A stretch of DNA of 37,930 nt from a bacterium (GCA_026710435.1 JAPOQZ010000101.1:1-37930), one strand, 5' to 3'. Positions 14,644 through 23,992 are shown, numbered from the stretch's first letter. Notes: generated by a model from the sequence alone, not told the origin. Made by a program: numbers and translations.

Positions 14644-17600
14644 ATGGTGCTCCAAGATGTGTTCTCCCCCGCGACCGCGACATGGTTCGACGAGTCGTTC
14701 CCGGGACCGACTCCAGCTCAGGCGGCCGGATGGCCGGCTATCGCAGCGGGTGACCATACGTTGATCCACGCTCCGACCGGCTCCGGCAAGACTCTCGCCG
14801 CGTTCCTCTACACCCTGGATCGCGTCTTGACGGGATCCGTTCCGCCACGGGAGAGCCGGTGCCGGGTCCTCTACATCTCACCGATGAAGGCCCTCGCACA
14901 CGACGTCGAGCGGAACCTCAGAGCGCCGTTGACGGGTATCGGCCATGCGGCAGCCCGACGCGGATCAGCTCCACTTCCCGATGTGGCAGTCGCCATCCGG
15001 ACCGGCGACACCCCGGCAGCAGACCGGCGTCGCATGCAGAAACATCCTCCCGACATCCTCATTACCACCCCCGAGTCGCTCTTCCTGATCTTGACCAGCC
15101 AGGCCCGCCGGATGCTGGCCTCGGTCCGGTGGGTGATCGTCGACGAGGTGCATGCCGTAGCAGGGACCAAGCGGGGCTCCCACCTTGCGCTCTCCCTCGA
15201 GCGCCTGGAGGAAATCGCGCGGCGACCCCCGCAGCGGATCGGGCTCTCCGCCACACAGCGGCCGCTTCCTGTCATCGCGGAGTTCCTGGGAGGGGGTATG
15301 GTGGATGGGCCCGAGTGGACCCCTCGCCCTGTGACGATCGTCGATGTGCCCAGCGACAGGGGTCTCGAAGTGGAGATCGTGGTCCCGGTCGAGGACATGG
15401 CGGCCCCGGCTCCTCCCGATCCGCTCAGTTCGGATCCCACCGACGTCGGATACCGGTCCATCTGGCCGTCCGTCTACCCCAGGCTGGTGGACCTGATCCG
15501 GGCCCACCGTTCCACGATCGTGTTCGCAAACTCCCGCAGACTGGCTGAACGCCTGTGCGCGGAACTCAACAACCTGGCGGACGGGGAGATCGCCCGGGCC
15601 CATCACGGCTCCGTCTCCCGGGAACAGCGTCTGGTAATCGAGGACATGTTGAAACGAGGCGAGATCCCGGCGGTGGTCGCGACCTCGACCCTGGAACTCG
15701 GAATAGACATGGGAGCCGTAGATCTGGTGATCCACATCGAGTCCCCTACGAGTGTCGCGTCAGGTCTGCAGCGGGTTGGGCGGGCTGGACACCAGGTAGG
15801 AGCCACCAGCTTGGCCAAGGTATTCCCCAAGTTCCGGGGAGATCTGCTGGAGGCGGCGGTCGTGACAAACCTGATGCTGTCCGGCAACGTCGAACCCACC
15901 GTGATCCCGCAGAGCCCGCTCGATGTTCTGGCACAGCAGATCGTGGCCGCGGTCTCGATGGACGAATGGAACGTGGACGACCTGTACCGGATAATGAGGG
16001 GGGCCGGACCCTACAGGGATCTCCGTCGGGGTCCCTACGAGGCCGTACTCGATATGTTGGCGGGCCGTTATCCCTCGGAGTTGTTCGGTGAACTCCGGCC
16101 CCGGCTCGTCTGGGACCGGGTGACGCATACGCTCTCAGCCCGGTCAGGCGCTCAGCGACTGGCGGTGACCAACGCCGGAACGATTCCCGACCGCGGGCTC
16201 TACAGTGTCAACCTGCCCGACGGGAGCCGGGTCGGGGAACTCGACGAGGAGATGGTCTACGAGTCCCGCCCCGGTGACGTTTTCATCCTGGGTACGTCCA
16301 CTTGGCGGATCACAGACATAACGCCCGACCGGGTCGAGGTCATACCGGCCCCTGGCGAGCCGGCCGCCCGGATGCCCTTCTGGCGGGGAGACCGCGCGGG
16401 TCGCACCCTCGACACGGGCCGCGCCATCGGTCGGTTCGTCCGGCGTATCGCTGCCCTAGAACCCGAGGTGGCAGTGGAGGCGCTCACCGCGGAACACCAT
16501 CTGGATCCTTGGGCGTCTGCCAACCTGGTCGCCTTCATCGCAGAACAGAAAGAGGCCACGGGCGTACTGCCCACCGACCAGACGGTGGTGGTTGAGAGGT
16601 TCCGCGACGAGATAGGCGACTGGCGAATCGCCGTCCTGTCCCCCCTGGGTGCCCGGATCCACGCCCCTTGGGCGATGGCTATCAACCAACGCCTCCGTCG
16701 GCGCTACGGGCGCAGCGTTGACGTGATCTGGAGCGACGACGGCATCTCGTTCCGATTCGTAGACACAGAAGACCTTCCCACGCTGGAGGATCTGCTCATC
16801 GACCCCGACGAACTCGAGTCGGTACTGATCGACGAGTTGTCCGGAACGGCGGTCTTCGCCGCCCGCTTCCGGGAGGCCGCCGCACGTGCCCTCCTCCTTC
16901 CCCGACGCCGGCCGGGAGGACGCACTCCTCTGTGGCTCCAACGACGCCGGGCTTCCGACCTGATGGCGATCGTCACCCGTTTCGGTTCATTCCCCATAGT
17001 CCTCGAGACCTATCGGGAAATCCTCCAAGACGTTTTCGACCTCCCTGCGTGCGAGGCTCTCCTCCGCGACATCAGATCACGGAAGGTCCGGATCGTCGAG
17101 GTCGACACGGACACTGCCGGTCCGTTCGCTTCCTCCCTGCTGTTCCAGTTCGTTGCCTCCTACCTGTACGAAGGTGATACCGCCCCCGCCGAGCGTAGAG
17201 CGGCCGCCTTGACGCTGGACCGGGAGTTGCTTCGCGACCTGCTCGGCGAGGGGGAGTTGCGGGAACTCCTGAACGAGGATGTGGTCACGTCGGTCGAACT
17301 CGAGTTGCAGCGTCTGGCCGAGGGGCGAAAGGTCATGGGGATCGACGGGGTGCACGACCTCCTGCGGGCCATAGGTCCGCTGGATGAATCCGGCGTGCAG
17401 GCTCGGCTCCGTGACGGTGACGCCATAGCCATTCTGGCGGGTCTGGAAGCTGCCCGCCGCGCAATACGGATACAGATAATGGGGAAGCCGGTGTGGGCAG
17501 CCATCGAGGACGCCGGCCGGCTTCGCGATGCTTTGGGGGTCCAGCCACCGGCCGGGACACCACTAGCCTTCCTCGACTCCGAGCCCGACCCCCTGTCCCA

Positions 17601-19035
17601 AGTGGTAGGGCGCTATGCGCGAACCCACGGACCGTTCACCCCCGGCGAGGCAGGCTCGGCGCTGGGGCTGCCGCCGGCCGTGATACGCAACACTCTCGGA
17701 ATGTTGGAACAGAACGGGAAGGTGATCCGGGGCGCCTTCCGACCGGGGGGCGCCGGCCAGGAATGGGTGGACGCCGCCGTACTGCGTCGTTTGAAGAGAC
17801 GGAGTCTGGCGGTGCTTCGCAGAGAGATCGAAGCCGTCGAGCAAGCAGCCCTGGGCAGGTTCCTTCCGGGGTGGCAAGCAGTTGGGCGTACTGGCCGGAG
17901 GCACATCGCCGCTTTGCTCGAAGTGGTCCGCCTGCTGCAGGGCGCTCCCCTGCCCGCCTCGATCCTCGAACGCGACGTCCTTGCCTCCCGCCTCGACTAC
18001 ACGCCCGGAATGCTGGACCAACTGATGGCCTCGGGCGAGGTCGTCTGGATAGGTCACGCTCCGATCGGACCGCGCGACGGGCGCGTGGCCCTGTACCTGC
18101 GCGAGCAACTCCCCATCCTCCACCGACCCGGCGGGCAGGAGCAACCCCAGTCAGCAGTCCACGACTCCATCCGGTCTCACCTGTCGCAAAGGGGCGCCTC
18201 TTTCTTCCGTGACATCCACATGGCAGCCGGAGTGGCCGGTCTGGAGGACACCTTGGAAGCACTGTGGGATCTGGTGTGGTCGGGAGAGGTGACCAACGAC
18301 ACGCTCGCTCCGCTCAGGGCACTGGGTATGAGAAAGGTGAGAAGACGCTCGGGCCGGCTCCGGCCCCACATGCCCTCCGCAATGCCCCCCTCCTCGTCGG
18401 GTCGCTGGTCCCTGGTCGCCGATCTGTGCTCGCCACCCGTGACGGACGCCGAGTGGGCGGCGGCGTGGGCCGAACTGTTGCTCGAAAGGCACGGTGTACT
18501 CACCAGGGCCGGAGCCTTGGCAGAGAACGTTCCGGGTGGCCTCACGACCCTCTACCCGGTGCTCAACCACCTCGAGGAGACCGGACGCATCCGCCGGGGT
18601 TACTTCGTGGAGGGCCTCGGCGGTCTTCAGTTCGCACTGCCCGGCGCCATCGACCGGCTGCGCACCACCGAACGAACCGGAGGAGTGGTCATCCTGGCTG
18701 CAGCCGACCCGGCCAACCCCTACGGGACGCTGCTGCCGTGGCCCGAACCCGCCGACGGCCGGGCCTCCAGATCCGCCGGAGCCTACGTGACCCTGCACGA
18801 TGGGAACCCCCTCGTGTTCCTCGAGCGCGGCGGCAAGCGGGCTGTCCTGCTCACCAGCGACCCGGGACTACACGAGGCGGCGGCCACCGCCCTCATGGAG
18901 ATCGGTCTGAGGAATCCGCGGCTCACGATCGAGACCATCGACGGTCAGCCGGCCACCGACCATGCACTCGGCTCGGCGCTACTGGAGAGCGGCTTCGCGG
19001 TCAGCCTGCGCGGCTTGGCCTACCGGGGACATTGA
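14644..19035 (+). CDS. lhr: Lhr-type ATP-dependent DNA helicase (long form)
   Basis: 1463 aa, close to the roughly 1500 aa of mycobacterial and E. coli Lhr. Motif I is HAPTGSGKTLAAFL (Lys49, Thr50), motif II is VDEVHAV (D167-E-V-H170), motif III is LSATQRP. RecA-2 carries IVFANSRRLAERL, TSTLELGIDMG and the motif VI region GLQRVGRAGHQ. A winged-helix and beta-barrel core follows. The C-terminal half (from about 870) holds the Lhr-CTD winged-helix repeats, including a segment rich in short helices around TPGEAGSALGLPPAV. Known mycobacterial Lhr is a 3'-5' translocase that prefers RNA:DNA hybrids. The nei/fpg-type gene begins 11 bp downstream, the same pairing as Rv3296-Rv3297 in M. tuberculosis, which points to a shared repair role. 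Confidence 0.93.
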   Translation: MVLQDVFSPATATWFDESFPGPTPAQAAGWPAIAAGDHTLIHAPTGSGKTLAAFLYTLDRVLTGSVPPRESRCRVLYISPMKALAHDVERNLRAPLTGIGHAAARRGSAPLPDVAVAIRTGDTPAADRRRMQKHPPDILITTPESLFLILTSQARRMLASVRWVIVDEVHAVAGTKRGSHLALSLERLEEIARRPPQRIGLSATQRPLPVIAEFLGGGMVDGPEWTPRPVTIVDVPSDRGLEVEIVVPVEDMAAPAPPDPLSSDPTDVGYRSIWPSVYPRLVDLIRAHRSTIVFANSRRLAERLCAELNNLADGEIARAHHGSVSREQRLVIEDMLKRGEIPAVVATSTLELGIDMGAVDLVIHIESPTSVASGLQRVGRAGHQVGATSLAKVFPKFRGDLLEAAVVTNLMLSGNVEPTVIPQSPLDVLAQQIVAAVSMDEWNVDDLYRIMRGAGPYRDLRRGPYEAVLDMLAGRYPSELFGELRPRLVWDRVTHTLSARSGAQRLAVTNAGTIPDRGLYSVNLPDGSRVGELDEEMVYESRPGDVFILGTSTWRITDITPDRVEVIPAPGEPAARMPFWRGDRAGRTLDTGRAIGRFVRRIAALEPEVAVEALTAEHHLDPWASANLVAFIAEQKEATGVLPTDQTVVVERFRDEIGDWRIAVLSPLGARIHAPWAMAINQRLRRRYGRSVDVIWSDDGISFRFVDTEDLPTLEDLLIDPDELESVLIDELSGTAVFAARFREAAARALLLPRRRPGGRTPLWLQRRRASDLMAIVTRFGSFPIVLETYREILQDVFDLPACEALLRDIRSRKVRIVEVDTDTAGPFASSLLFQFVASYLYEGDTAPAERRAAALTLDRELLRDLLGEGELRELLNEDVVTSVELELQRLAEGRKVMGIDGVHDLLRAIGPLDESGVQARLRDGDAIAILAGLEAARRAIRIQIMGKPVWAAIEDAGRLRDALGVQPPAGTPLAFLDSEPDPLSQVVGRYARTHGPFTPGEAGSALGLPPAVIRNTLGMLEQNGKVIRGAFRPGGAGQEWVDAAVLRRLKRRSLAVLRREIEAVEQAALGRFLPGWQAVGRTGRRHIAALLEVVRLLQGAPLPASILERDVLASRLDYTPGMLDQLMASGEVVWIGHAPIGPRDGRVALYLREQLPILHRPGGQEQPQSAVHDSIRSHLSQRGASFFRDIHMAAGVAGLEDTLEALWDLVWSGEVTNDTLAPLRALGMRKVRRRSGRLRPHMPSAMPPSSSGRWSLVADLCSPPVTDAEWAAAWAELLLERHGVLTRAGALAENVPGGLTTLYPVLNHLEETGRIRRGYFVEGLGGLQFALPGAIDRLRTTERTGGVVILAAADPANPYGTLLPWPEPADGRASRSAGAYVTLHDGNPLVFLERGGKRAVLLTSDPGLHEAAATALMEIGLRNPRLTIETIDGQPATDHALGSALLESGFAVSLRGLAYRGH

Positions 19036-19046
19036 CGAGGTAGCGA

Positions 19047-19853
19047 ATGCCCGAGGGAGACACCGTGCACGGGATCGCGGCCGGGATCCGGGAACGGATA
19101 GCCGGACAAACCCTTCGCCGGGTCGGCGGAACCTCAACCGCTGCTCGGAGCCATGCCTACCGACTCGTTGGAGCACGCGTGGAAGCGGTGGAGGCGGTCG
19201 GCAAGCATCTGCTCATCGACTTCGAGGGAGGTTGGACCTTGCATGTCCACCTTGGGATGACCGGCCGCTGGCGATTCGGCCCCCCGACCGGACGGAGGGG
19301 TGATGGCCGCTGCCGCGTCGCTCTCGAGACCGCCGGTTGGTCCTTGCGATGCTACGACGCTCCGTCGGTGGAACTGGACCGTTCGCCGAGGATCTGGAGA
19401 AGCATCTCCCGGCTCGGACCCGACCTGGCAGTATCCGATCCTGATCTCGGTGAGGCGGTCAGCAGAGCCAGAGCCGGCGAGCCACGGAACACCATCTCCC
19501 AGATCATGCTCGACCAGTCGGTGGCGGCCGGGATAGGCAACGTCTACCGCAACGAGGTGCTGTTCGAGACCGGAATCCATCCCGCTACCCCGGTTGGAAG
19601 CCTGGACGATGAGCAGCTTATGACAACCTTCGGCAGGGCCGCCCGGCAGCTCCGCCTGAACTCGGGACGCCGCAGATCCACAACCGGTGCTCGGGGCCAC
19701 CGCATGAGGCTGTACGTGTACGAACGGGAGGACCGACCCTGCCGCAGGTGCGGCACGCGCATCAGGAGGGACCGGATCGCGGGCAGAGCCACCTTCTGGT
19801 GTCCTTCGTGTCAACGAGAATCACGACGGAATGCTGATCGCGGCCCTGGATAG
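19047..19853 (+). CDS. Fpg/Nei family DNA glycosylase (Nei2-like)
   Basis: 268 aa. Starts MPEGDTVHGIA: Pro2 is the nucleophile and Glu3 the acid after Met removal. Lys in VGKHLLIDFEGG and the HVHLGMTGRW strand are conserved; NTISQIMLDQSVAAGIGNVYRNE is the helix-two-turn-helix. The C-terminal zinc finger CRRCGTRIRRD..FWCPSCQ is intact. The initial MPEGDTV, rather than MPELPEV, places it with Nei (endonuclease VIII) enzymes, which excise oxidised pyrimidines and cleave the abasic strand by beta,delta elimination. A GAGG site lies 7-8 nt before the ATG. It follows lhr closely and is probably cotranscribed. Confidence 0.92.
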   Translation: MPEGDTVHGIAAGIRERIAGQTLRRVGGTSTAARSHAYRLVGARVEAVEAVGKHLLIDFEGGWTLHVHLGMTGRWRFGPPTGRRGDGRCRVALETAGWSLRCYDAPSVELDRSPRIWRSISRLGPDLAVSDPDLGEAVSRARAGEPRNTISQIMLDQSVAAGIGNVYRNEVLFETGIHPATPVGSLDDEQLMTTFGRAARQLRLNSGRRRSTTGARGHRMRLYVYEREDRPCRRCGTRIRRDRIAGRATFWCPSCQRESRRNADRGPG

Positions 19854-20084
19854 TGGTTCCGCGGGACTACTGAGCAAGGCCCACCACCAGCTTGTCTGCT
19901 GAGCACGTTCTGCGCCAGAGCGTGTCGATCGGGCAGTCCGAGCATGCAACATAGTCTCCGAACATAGACGTTCGCGCACGTGACCTAACCGACCATGTGT
20001 CCATTTCTGCTGCTCCGGTCTCACCGACCGGTTCCAAGTCACCCCCTCGGCCGAGACTTGCGCTCGCTCCCCTTCTTATTACCT

Positions 20085-20090
20085 TATACT
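20085..20090 (+). promoter_or_regulatory. Possible -10 box in an AT-richer patch
   Basis: TATACT in a locally AT-rich stretch, 14 nt before a GTG at 20105. No good -35 at 16-18 nt spacing. It supports a weak case for the small reading frame that follows. Confidence 0.25.
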
Positions 20091-20104
20091 ACAGGGTTAA
20101 TCAA

Positions 20105-20320
20105 GTGGATCCTCGTACTGAGGGGGAATTCTCCGAGACTCCTTCAACCAGGGCCAAGGCATCCCTAGAGATTGCGAATGGACCCGGCGATATGTCTATT
20201 ACGGTAGAGAAAGCACTCTTAACAGGCGCTCATATATTGGAGGGTCAGCCCTCAGAAGCCGTTCACCAACGGTTGGTACGCGCCCAGCCCTCAATTATCG
20301 AGTCGATACCTTCTGTCTAA
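20105..20320 (+). CDS. Possible small protein of foreign composition
   Basis: 71 aa from GTG 20105, or 107 aa if started at ATG 19997. Begins VDPRTEGEFSETPSTRAKA and includes MSITVEKALLTGAHIL. I recognise no family. Third codon positions are only about half G/C, unlike every secure gene nearby, so it is either recently acquired DNA or not coding. The whole interval 19854-20346 is AT-richer than its surroundings and holds no other candidate. Confidence 0.2.
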   Translation: MDPRTEGEFSETPSTRAKASLEIANGPGDMSITVEKALLTGAHILEGQPSEAVHQRLVRAQPSIIESIPSV

Positions 20321-20346
20321 GGATCAAACGCTTGAGCTCTGATGCC

Positions 20347-21108
20347 TTAAACGTATGATGAAGCGTTGGCGATACCACCGTCGACATCGAGAGTGGCTCC
20401 CGTGATCCACGACGCCTGGTCCGAGCACAGGAACACCACAGCGGAGGCCACGTCGAGAGGCTCGCCGATCCTCCCCATCGGATGCACGGCCGACATCGCC
20501 TTCTCGTCCTCCCAGAGCAGCCGGGAAAGCCGGGTCCTGACCACTCCGGGGGCCACTCCCACCACTCGCACTGCGGGGGCCAACTCGTAGGCGAGGTGGC
20601 GGGTCATGTATATGAGAGCGGCTTTCGAGATGTTGTAGGCTCCCATGCCCTGTCCGGGAAGCCTGCCACCAACAGATGCGTTGTTACACACGACACCCCC
20701 GTGGCTCCCCATCCAGAGATCCCAGGCAACCCTCGTAGCCAGGAGAGGACCCAGGAGGTTCACGTCCCAGGTTCTTTTCAACGCACCCAGATCCACTTCC
20801 ATGAGCGGTCCGTAACCCGGATTGGTACCGGCGTTGTTCACGAGAACGTCACAGGCTCCGAAGCGTTCTATCGCCACACCCACCGCCAGCGCCGCGCCTT
20901 GCTCTGTATCCGACCTGGCGACCACCGGCGCGACTCGAGACGGTTCGGCAAACCGGTCGGCTGCCGCTTCGATGTTCTCCCGCCTTCGACTGGTGATCAC
21001 CACCCCACGAGCTCCCGACGCGAGGAAACCGGCTGCGATCGCCTCGCCTATGCCGCGGGAGGCGCCTGTGACAAGCGCGACCTTGCCGTCGACACGAGCC
21101 TCCATCAT
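20347..21108 (-). CDS. SDR family oxidoreductase (classical, FabG-like)
   Basis: 253 aa from ATG 21108 (the next codon, 21105, is also ATG). Longer readings add a tail overlapping the upstream gene that does not look like SDR sequence. Cofactor motif ALVTGASRGIGEAIA (TGxxxGIG), the NNAG motif in VLVNNAGTNPGYG, the active-site Ser in CNNASVGG, YNISK (YxxxK), and PGVVRTRLS after the sixth strand. The C-terminus WITGATLDVDGGIANAS is typical of FabG-like reductases. Substrate unknown. It lies 47 bp downstream of a flavin reductase gene on the same strand, so the two are probably one operon. Confidence 0.88.
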   Translation of the reverse strand: MMEARVDGKVALVTGASRGIGEAIAAGFLASGARGVVITSRRRENIEAAADRFAEPSRVAPVVARSDTEQGAALAVGVAIERFGACDVLVNNAGTNPGYGPLMEVDLGALKRTWDVNLLGPLLATRVAWDLWMGSHGGVVCNNASVGGRLPGQGMGAYNISKAALIYMTRHLAYELAPAVRVVGVAPGVVRTRLSRLLWEDEKAMSAVHPMGRIGEPLDVASAVVFLCSDQASWITGATLDVDGGIANASSYV

Positions 21109-21155
21109 GCTGACCCGGCACCGGAACAACGCCGTCCGGGCCTCTCGGACTGCAT

Positions 21156-21656
21156 TCAGTGGCCTCCCCGGCGGACTCCCCCGTACTTCATCCGGGTATC
21201 GCCCATCCAAGCTGCCCGGCCGGGGTCCTCCACCGCGCCCGCTTCCACCAATTCGCCGGCAAACAGGGTGTGGGTACCGAAGTCGAAGGCCCTACGAACC
21301 TCGCATTCGATCCACGCTATGGCCTCCTCGAAGATGGGAACGCCGGTGATCCCTTCCCGGATGGCGCGGCGGTTCAGCGTCATTCCGTCCTTGACGGCAG
21401 GCTTGGAGAACTTGACAAACACCCTCGTGTCCTGGGGAGACCAAAGGTTGACGCTGAAGGCGCCGGAACGGCTTATGAGCCGGTGGGTGACCGCCTTGTT
21501 GTCGACCCCCACACCGATCATCACCGGCTCCATCGACAGTTGCGTTATCCACGAAGCGGTCATCCCGTTCCACTCGTCGCCGTGTCGGGACCCGATCAAA
21601 GCCAAGGCGTTCGGGATCATCCATGTGACCCGGTTGATCAGGACGGGTGTGGCCAT
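21156..21656 (-). CDS. Flavin reductase-like FMN-binding protein
   Basis: 166 aa; ATG 21656 is preceded by a good ribosome site (GGAAGGAG, 7 nt). Contains the FMN-binding split-barrel pattern: GMTASWITQLSMEPVMIGV, SGAFSVNLWSPQD, an IAWIECEVRRAFDFGTHTLF strand and AGELVEAG. Such proteins reduce FMN or FAD with NAD(P)H for a partner monooxygenase, or act alone as flavoprotein reductases. No monooxygenase is adjacent; the only operon partner is the SDR. Confidence 0.87.
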   Translation of the reverse strand: MATPVLINRVTWMIPNALALIGSRHGDEWNGMTASWITQLSMEPVMIGVGVDNKAVTHRLISRSGAFSVNLWSPQDTRVFVKFSKPAVKDGMTLNRRAIREGITGVPIFEEAIAWIECEVRRAFDFGTHTLFAGELVEAGAVEDPGRAAWMGDTRMKYGGVRRGGH

Positions 21657-21740
21657 GTGCGTCTCCTTCCAAGAGTCACGCTCATCTACCTCCCGGACAT
21701 CTCAGTTCCCGGGGCGCGTAGTAGGAGAGTAACGCGTGCC

Positions 21741-21770
21741 CATAGGAGGGTGCTGAACAATCCAGCTCCG
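21741..21770 (-). mobile_element. MITE terminal fragment, copy E
   Basis: CATAGGAGGGTGCTGAACAA matches the element terminus with CTAG altered to CATAG; similarity is lost within about 30 bp. It lies between the divergent flavin-reductase and UspA genes. An old, truncated remnant. Confidence 0.5.
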
Positions 21771-21845
21771 CCGCTGTTCCGGGTCAGGAGTCTGCCGGCG
21801 CCTACCGATTCGCTCGGTCGAACCCCGCGCATGAGGAACCGGGGC

Positions 21846-21851
21846 TAGATT
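21846..21851 (+). promoter_or_regulatory. -10 box of a leaderless uspA-family transcript
   Basis: TAGATT, then CCAGATC (7 nt), then GTG 21859. There is no ribosome site. Confidence 0.5.
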
Positions 21852-21858
21852 CCAGATC

Positions 21859-22368
21859 GTGCACATACTCGTAACGACCGCCGGCGTGTTGCCACCGGAA
21901 CCCGTTGCCGACTTCGTGGAAGCGCTCACTCGCTCAGGCGGTGAGGCGACCGTGATGAACGTAGTGCAGACTCCACCCGAATTCCTGCAGGAACTTGGCG
22001 CCGGTGATTGGCGGCCCTTCGGGTCCTCCGATGGCACCGTTATCGATCCTCAAGCGAACAGCGAAGCCCGGCGTTACGTCCAGGAGCGTGGCGAGAAGAT
22101 GGTCGCACCGGTGGTGGCCGCGTTGAAGCGCCGGAACATCAACCCTGAGACGGTCTTTGTGGAGTCCGACGACGTGGCGGATGCGATAGTCTCCACATCA
22201 GAGAGCCTGGGAGCCGACGCGATCGTGATGGGTGCGACCCGACGCCTCTTCACAGAGTCGGCTTGGACGAGCATCTCCATGAAGGTGTCCACCGCTTCCA
22301 GGGTCCCGGTTCTCCTGATCCCCAGCCCACCGAAGCGGCCCATGCCGGCCGGCAAGCAAGGCATTTGA
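21859..22368 (+). CDS. Universal stress protein (UspA) family
   Basis: 169 aa from GTG 21859. Starts with strand VHILVTTAGVLPPEPVADF; the second half gives TVFVESDDVADAIVSTSESL, ADAIVMGATRRLF and SRVPVLLIPSP, matching strands and helices 3-5 of the Usp fold. The ATP-binding pattern G-x2-G-x9-G-(S/T) is degenerate: GATRRLF has Arg where the second Gly would be, so nucleotide binding is doubtful. Probably a stand-alone stress-response gene. Confidence 0.78.
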   Translation: MHILVTTAGVLPPEPVADFVEALTRSGGEATVMNVVQTPPEFLQELGAGDWRPFGSSDGTVIDPQANSEARRYVQERGEKMVAPVVAALKRRNINPETVFVESDDVADAIVSTSESLGADAIVMGATRRLFTESAWTSISMKVSTASRVPVLLIPSPPKRPMPAGKQGI

Positions 22369-22442
22369 CCAAGCTCCGGCCGGCACCACACAATCCGGTG
22401 TACCGGCGGTCGGCGTTCCGGCTGCCGGATCAAGCTCCTCGC

Positions 22443-22448
22443 TATGAT
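22443..22448 (+). promoter_or_regulatory. Possible -10 box upstream of the ATP-grasp cluster
   Basis: TATGAT about 110 nt before ATG 22559; transcription from here would leave a leader of about 100 nt. No clear -35. Confidence 0.3.
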
Positions 22449-22468
22449 GCTGCGACACGCGATCGAAG

Positions 22469-22519
22469 GTGCTGATCGATGATCTTTACCAGTTGCGCGA
22501 GTGGCGCGAGGGTAAGTAG
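22469..22519 (+). CDS. Possible leader peptide (16 aa)
   Basis: A GTG-initiated frame (VLIDDLYQLREWREGK, then TAG) sits inside the presumed leader of the ATP-grasp gene, with GAAG just before the GTG. It may be a small upstream ORF that adjusts translation, or chance. There is no attenuator-like structure to support it. Confidence 0.15.
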   Translation: MLIDDLYQLREWREGK

Positions 22520-22558
22520 CGGCGCCCTGGAAAGTTGTGGTCCTTCCGGGCTCCGGTC

Positions 22559-23992
22559 ATGAATCTCGATTCCTATGATCTCGACCCGGCCATCTATGAC
22601 GAGATGTTCGATGCCGACGGCTCCCCTCGACCTCACTGCCAGGACCTTTACCGGACACTCGATCATCTCTCGCCGACCGACCTTGGCGCCATCGGGGATT
22701 GGGTGACCCGCTCGTTCACCAACGAAGGAATCACGTTCACCGTCTACGGTGACGCCGAGGAGACCGAGCGCATCATCCCCATCGACTCCGTTCCCCGGGT
22801 GATGTCCGCCACCGAGTGGGCGGACATCCACGCAGGTCTCGAACAGCGCCTGTCCGCTCTCAACCTGTTCCTCGCTGACATCTACAGCGAGGCCCGGATA
22901 GTCGCCGATGGCGTCATACCACCCGACATGGTGCGGGATTGTCCCCAGTACCGCTTGGAGATGAGGGGCTTCAATGCCCCGCAGGGCGTGTGGGTGGCAG
23001 TCTGCGGGACCGACTTGGTCCGTACCAGGGACGGGTTCCGGGTGCTGGAGGACAACCTGCGCGTGCCGTCCGGGGTGTCCTACATGCTCGCTATCCGCAA
23101 GGCAACCAAGTCCGCCCACCGGCTCCTGTTTCGCCGCTCCCGGGTGCGAGACATCGAAAACTACGGGCTCATCCTGGCGGAGACCCTGCGCGAGCTGGCT
23201 CCGGAGGGGCGCTCCGACCCGACGATGGCGTTGCTCACCCCGGGCATCTACAACTCGGCGTTCTACGAGCACATGTTCCTTGCCCGACAGATCGGCGCCG
23301 ATCTGGTGGAGGGCCGCGACCTGCTGGTTGAGGACGGCCACGTGTTCATGCGCACCACTTCGGGCCTCAAGAAGGTGGATGTAATCTACCGGCGGGTGGA
23401 CGACGATTTCATCGATCCTCTTGTCTTCCGTCCTGACTCCCTGCTCGGTGTACCGGGTTTGCTCCACGCAGCGCGTCTCGGGAATGTGTCGGTTGTCAAT
23501 GCCCCCGGAACCGGCGTGGCGGATGACAAGAGCGTCTACGCGTACGTACCGGACATGATCCGCTACTACCTGGGGGCTGAGCCGCTTCTCAAGAACGTCG
23601 AGACCTACCTCTGCCGTCGCCCCGAGGACCTCGAATACACGCTCGACAACCTCGACAAGTTGGTCGTGAAACGGGTAGGGGAATCGGGTGGATACGGGAT
23701 GCTGATCGGTCCCCATTCGACACCCGCCGAGCGCAACGAGTTCGCAGCGTCGCTGAGGGCGGACCCCTCCGATTACATCTCGCAGCCGACGCTCGCACTA
23801 TCGCGTGCCCCCTGCCTGATCGAGGGTCGGATCGAGCCCCGACACGTCGATCTTCGGCCCTTCATCCTCACCGGACGTGAAACCCGCATCGTGCCGGGGG
23901 CGTTCTGCCGCATCGCCCTTCGACGCGGCAGCCTGGTGGTCAACTCCAGCCAGGGCGGTGGGGGCAAGGACTTCTGGGTGCTGGAGAACTGA
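22559..23992 (+). CDS. Circularly permuted type 2 ATP-grasp protein (DUF404/DUF407)
   Basis: 477 aa from ATG 22559 (a TTG at 22535 is also in frame). The N-terminal YDEMFDADGSPRPHCQDLY is the family's usual beginning. Conserved blocks include GVIPPDMVRDCPQYRLEMRG, LEDNLRVPSGVSYMLAIR, the long acidic stretch VIYRRVDDDFIDPLVFR, VVNAPGTGVADDKSVYAY, LVVKRVGESGGYGM and a terminal NSSQGGGGKDFWVL. In this family the ATP-grasp elements occur in permuted order; members are thought to form peptide or amide bonds. It begins the three-gene cluster with alpha-E and transglutaminase-like proteins; the next gene starts 5 bp after its stop. The cluster is predicted from comparative genomics to make or modify a peptide, with no defined product. 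Confidence 0.92.
   Translation: MNLDSYDLDPAIYDEMFDADGSPRPHCQDLYRTLDHLSPTDLGAIGDWVTRSFTNEGITFTVYGDAEETERIIPIDSVPRVMSATEWADIHAGLEQRLSALNLFLADIYSEARIVADGVIPPDMVRDCPQYRLEMRGFNAPQGVWVAVCGTDLVRTRDGFRVLEDNLRVPSGVSYMLAIRKATKSAHRLLFRRSRVRDIENYGLILAETLRELAPEGRSDPTMALLTPGIYNSAFYEHMFLARQIGADLVEGRDLLVEDGHVFMRTTSGLKKVDVIYRRVDDDFIDPLVFRPDSLLGVPGLLHAARLGNVSVVNAPGTGVADDKSVYAYVPDMIRYYLGAEPLLKNVETYLCRRPEDLEYTLDNLDKLVVKRVGESGGYGMLIGPHSTPAERNEFAASLRADPSDYISQPTLALSRAPCLIEGRIEPRHVDLRPFILTGRETRIVPGAFCRIALRRGSLVVNSSQGGGGKDFWVLEN

Noticed and set aside
13715..14683. A 322-codon minus frame across the region before lhr
   Set aside because: Mostly antisense to the BtpA-family gene; Ser/Ala/Arg-rich with no family signature.
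20482..21732. A 416-codon + strand frame
   Set aside because: Antisense to the SDR and flavin reductase genes; low-complexity composition without motifs.
22442..23716. A 424-codon minus frame
   Set aside because: Antisense shadow of the permuted ATP-grasp gene, His/Val/Gly-rich as expected from the complementary frame of a high-GC gene.
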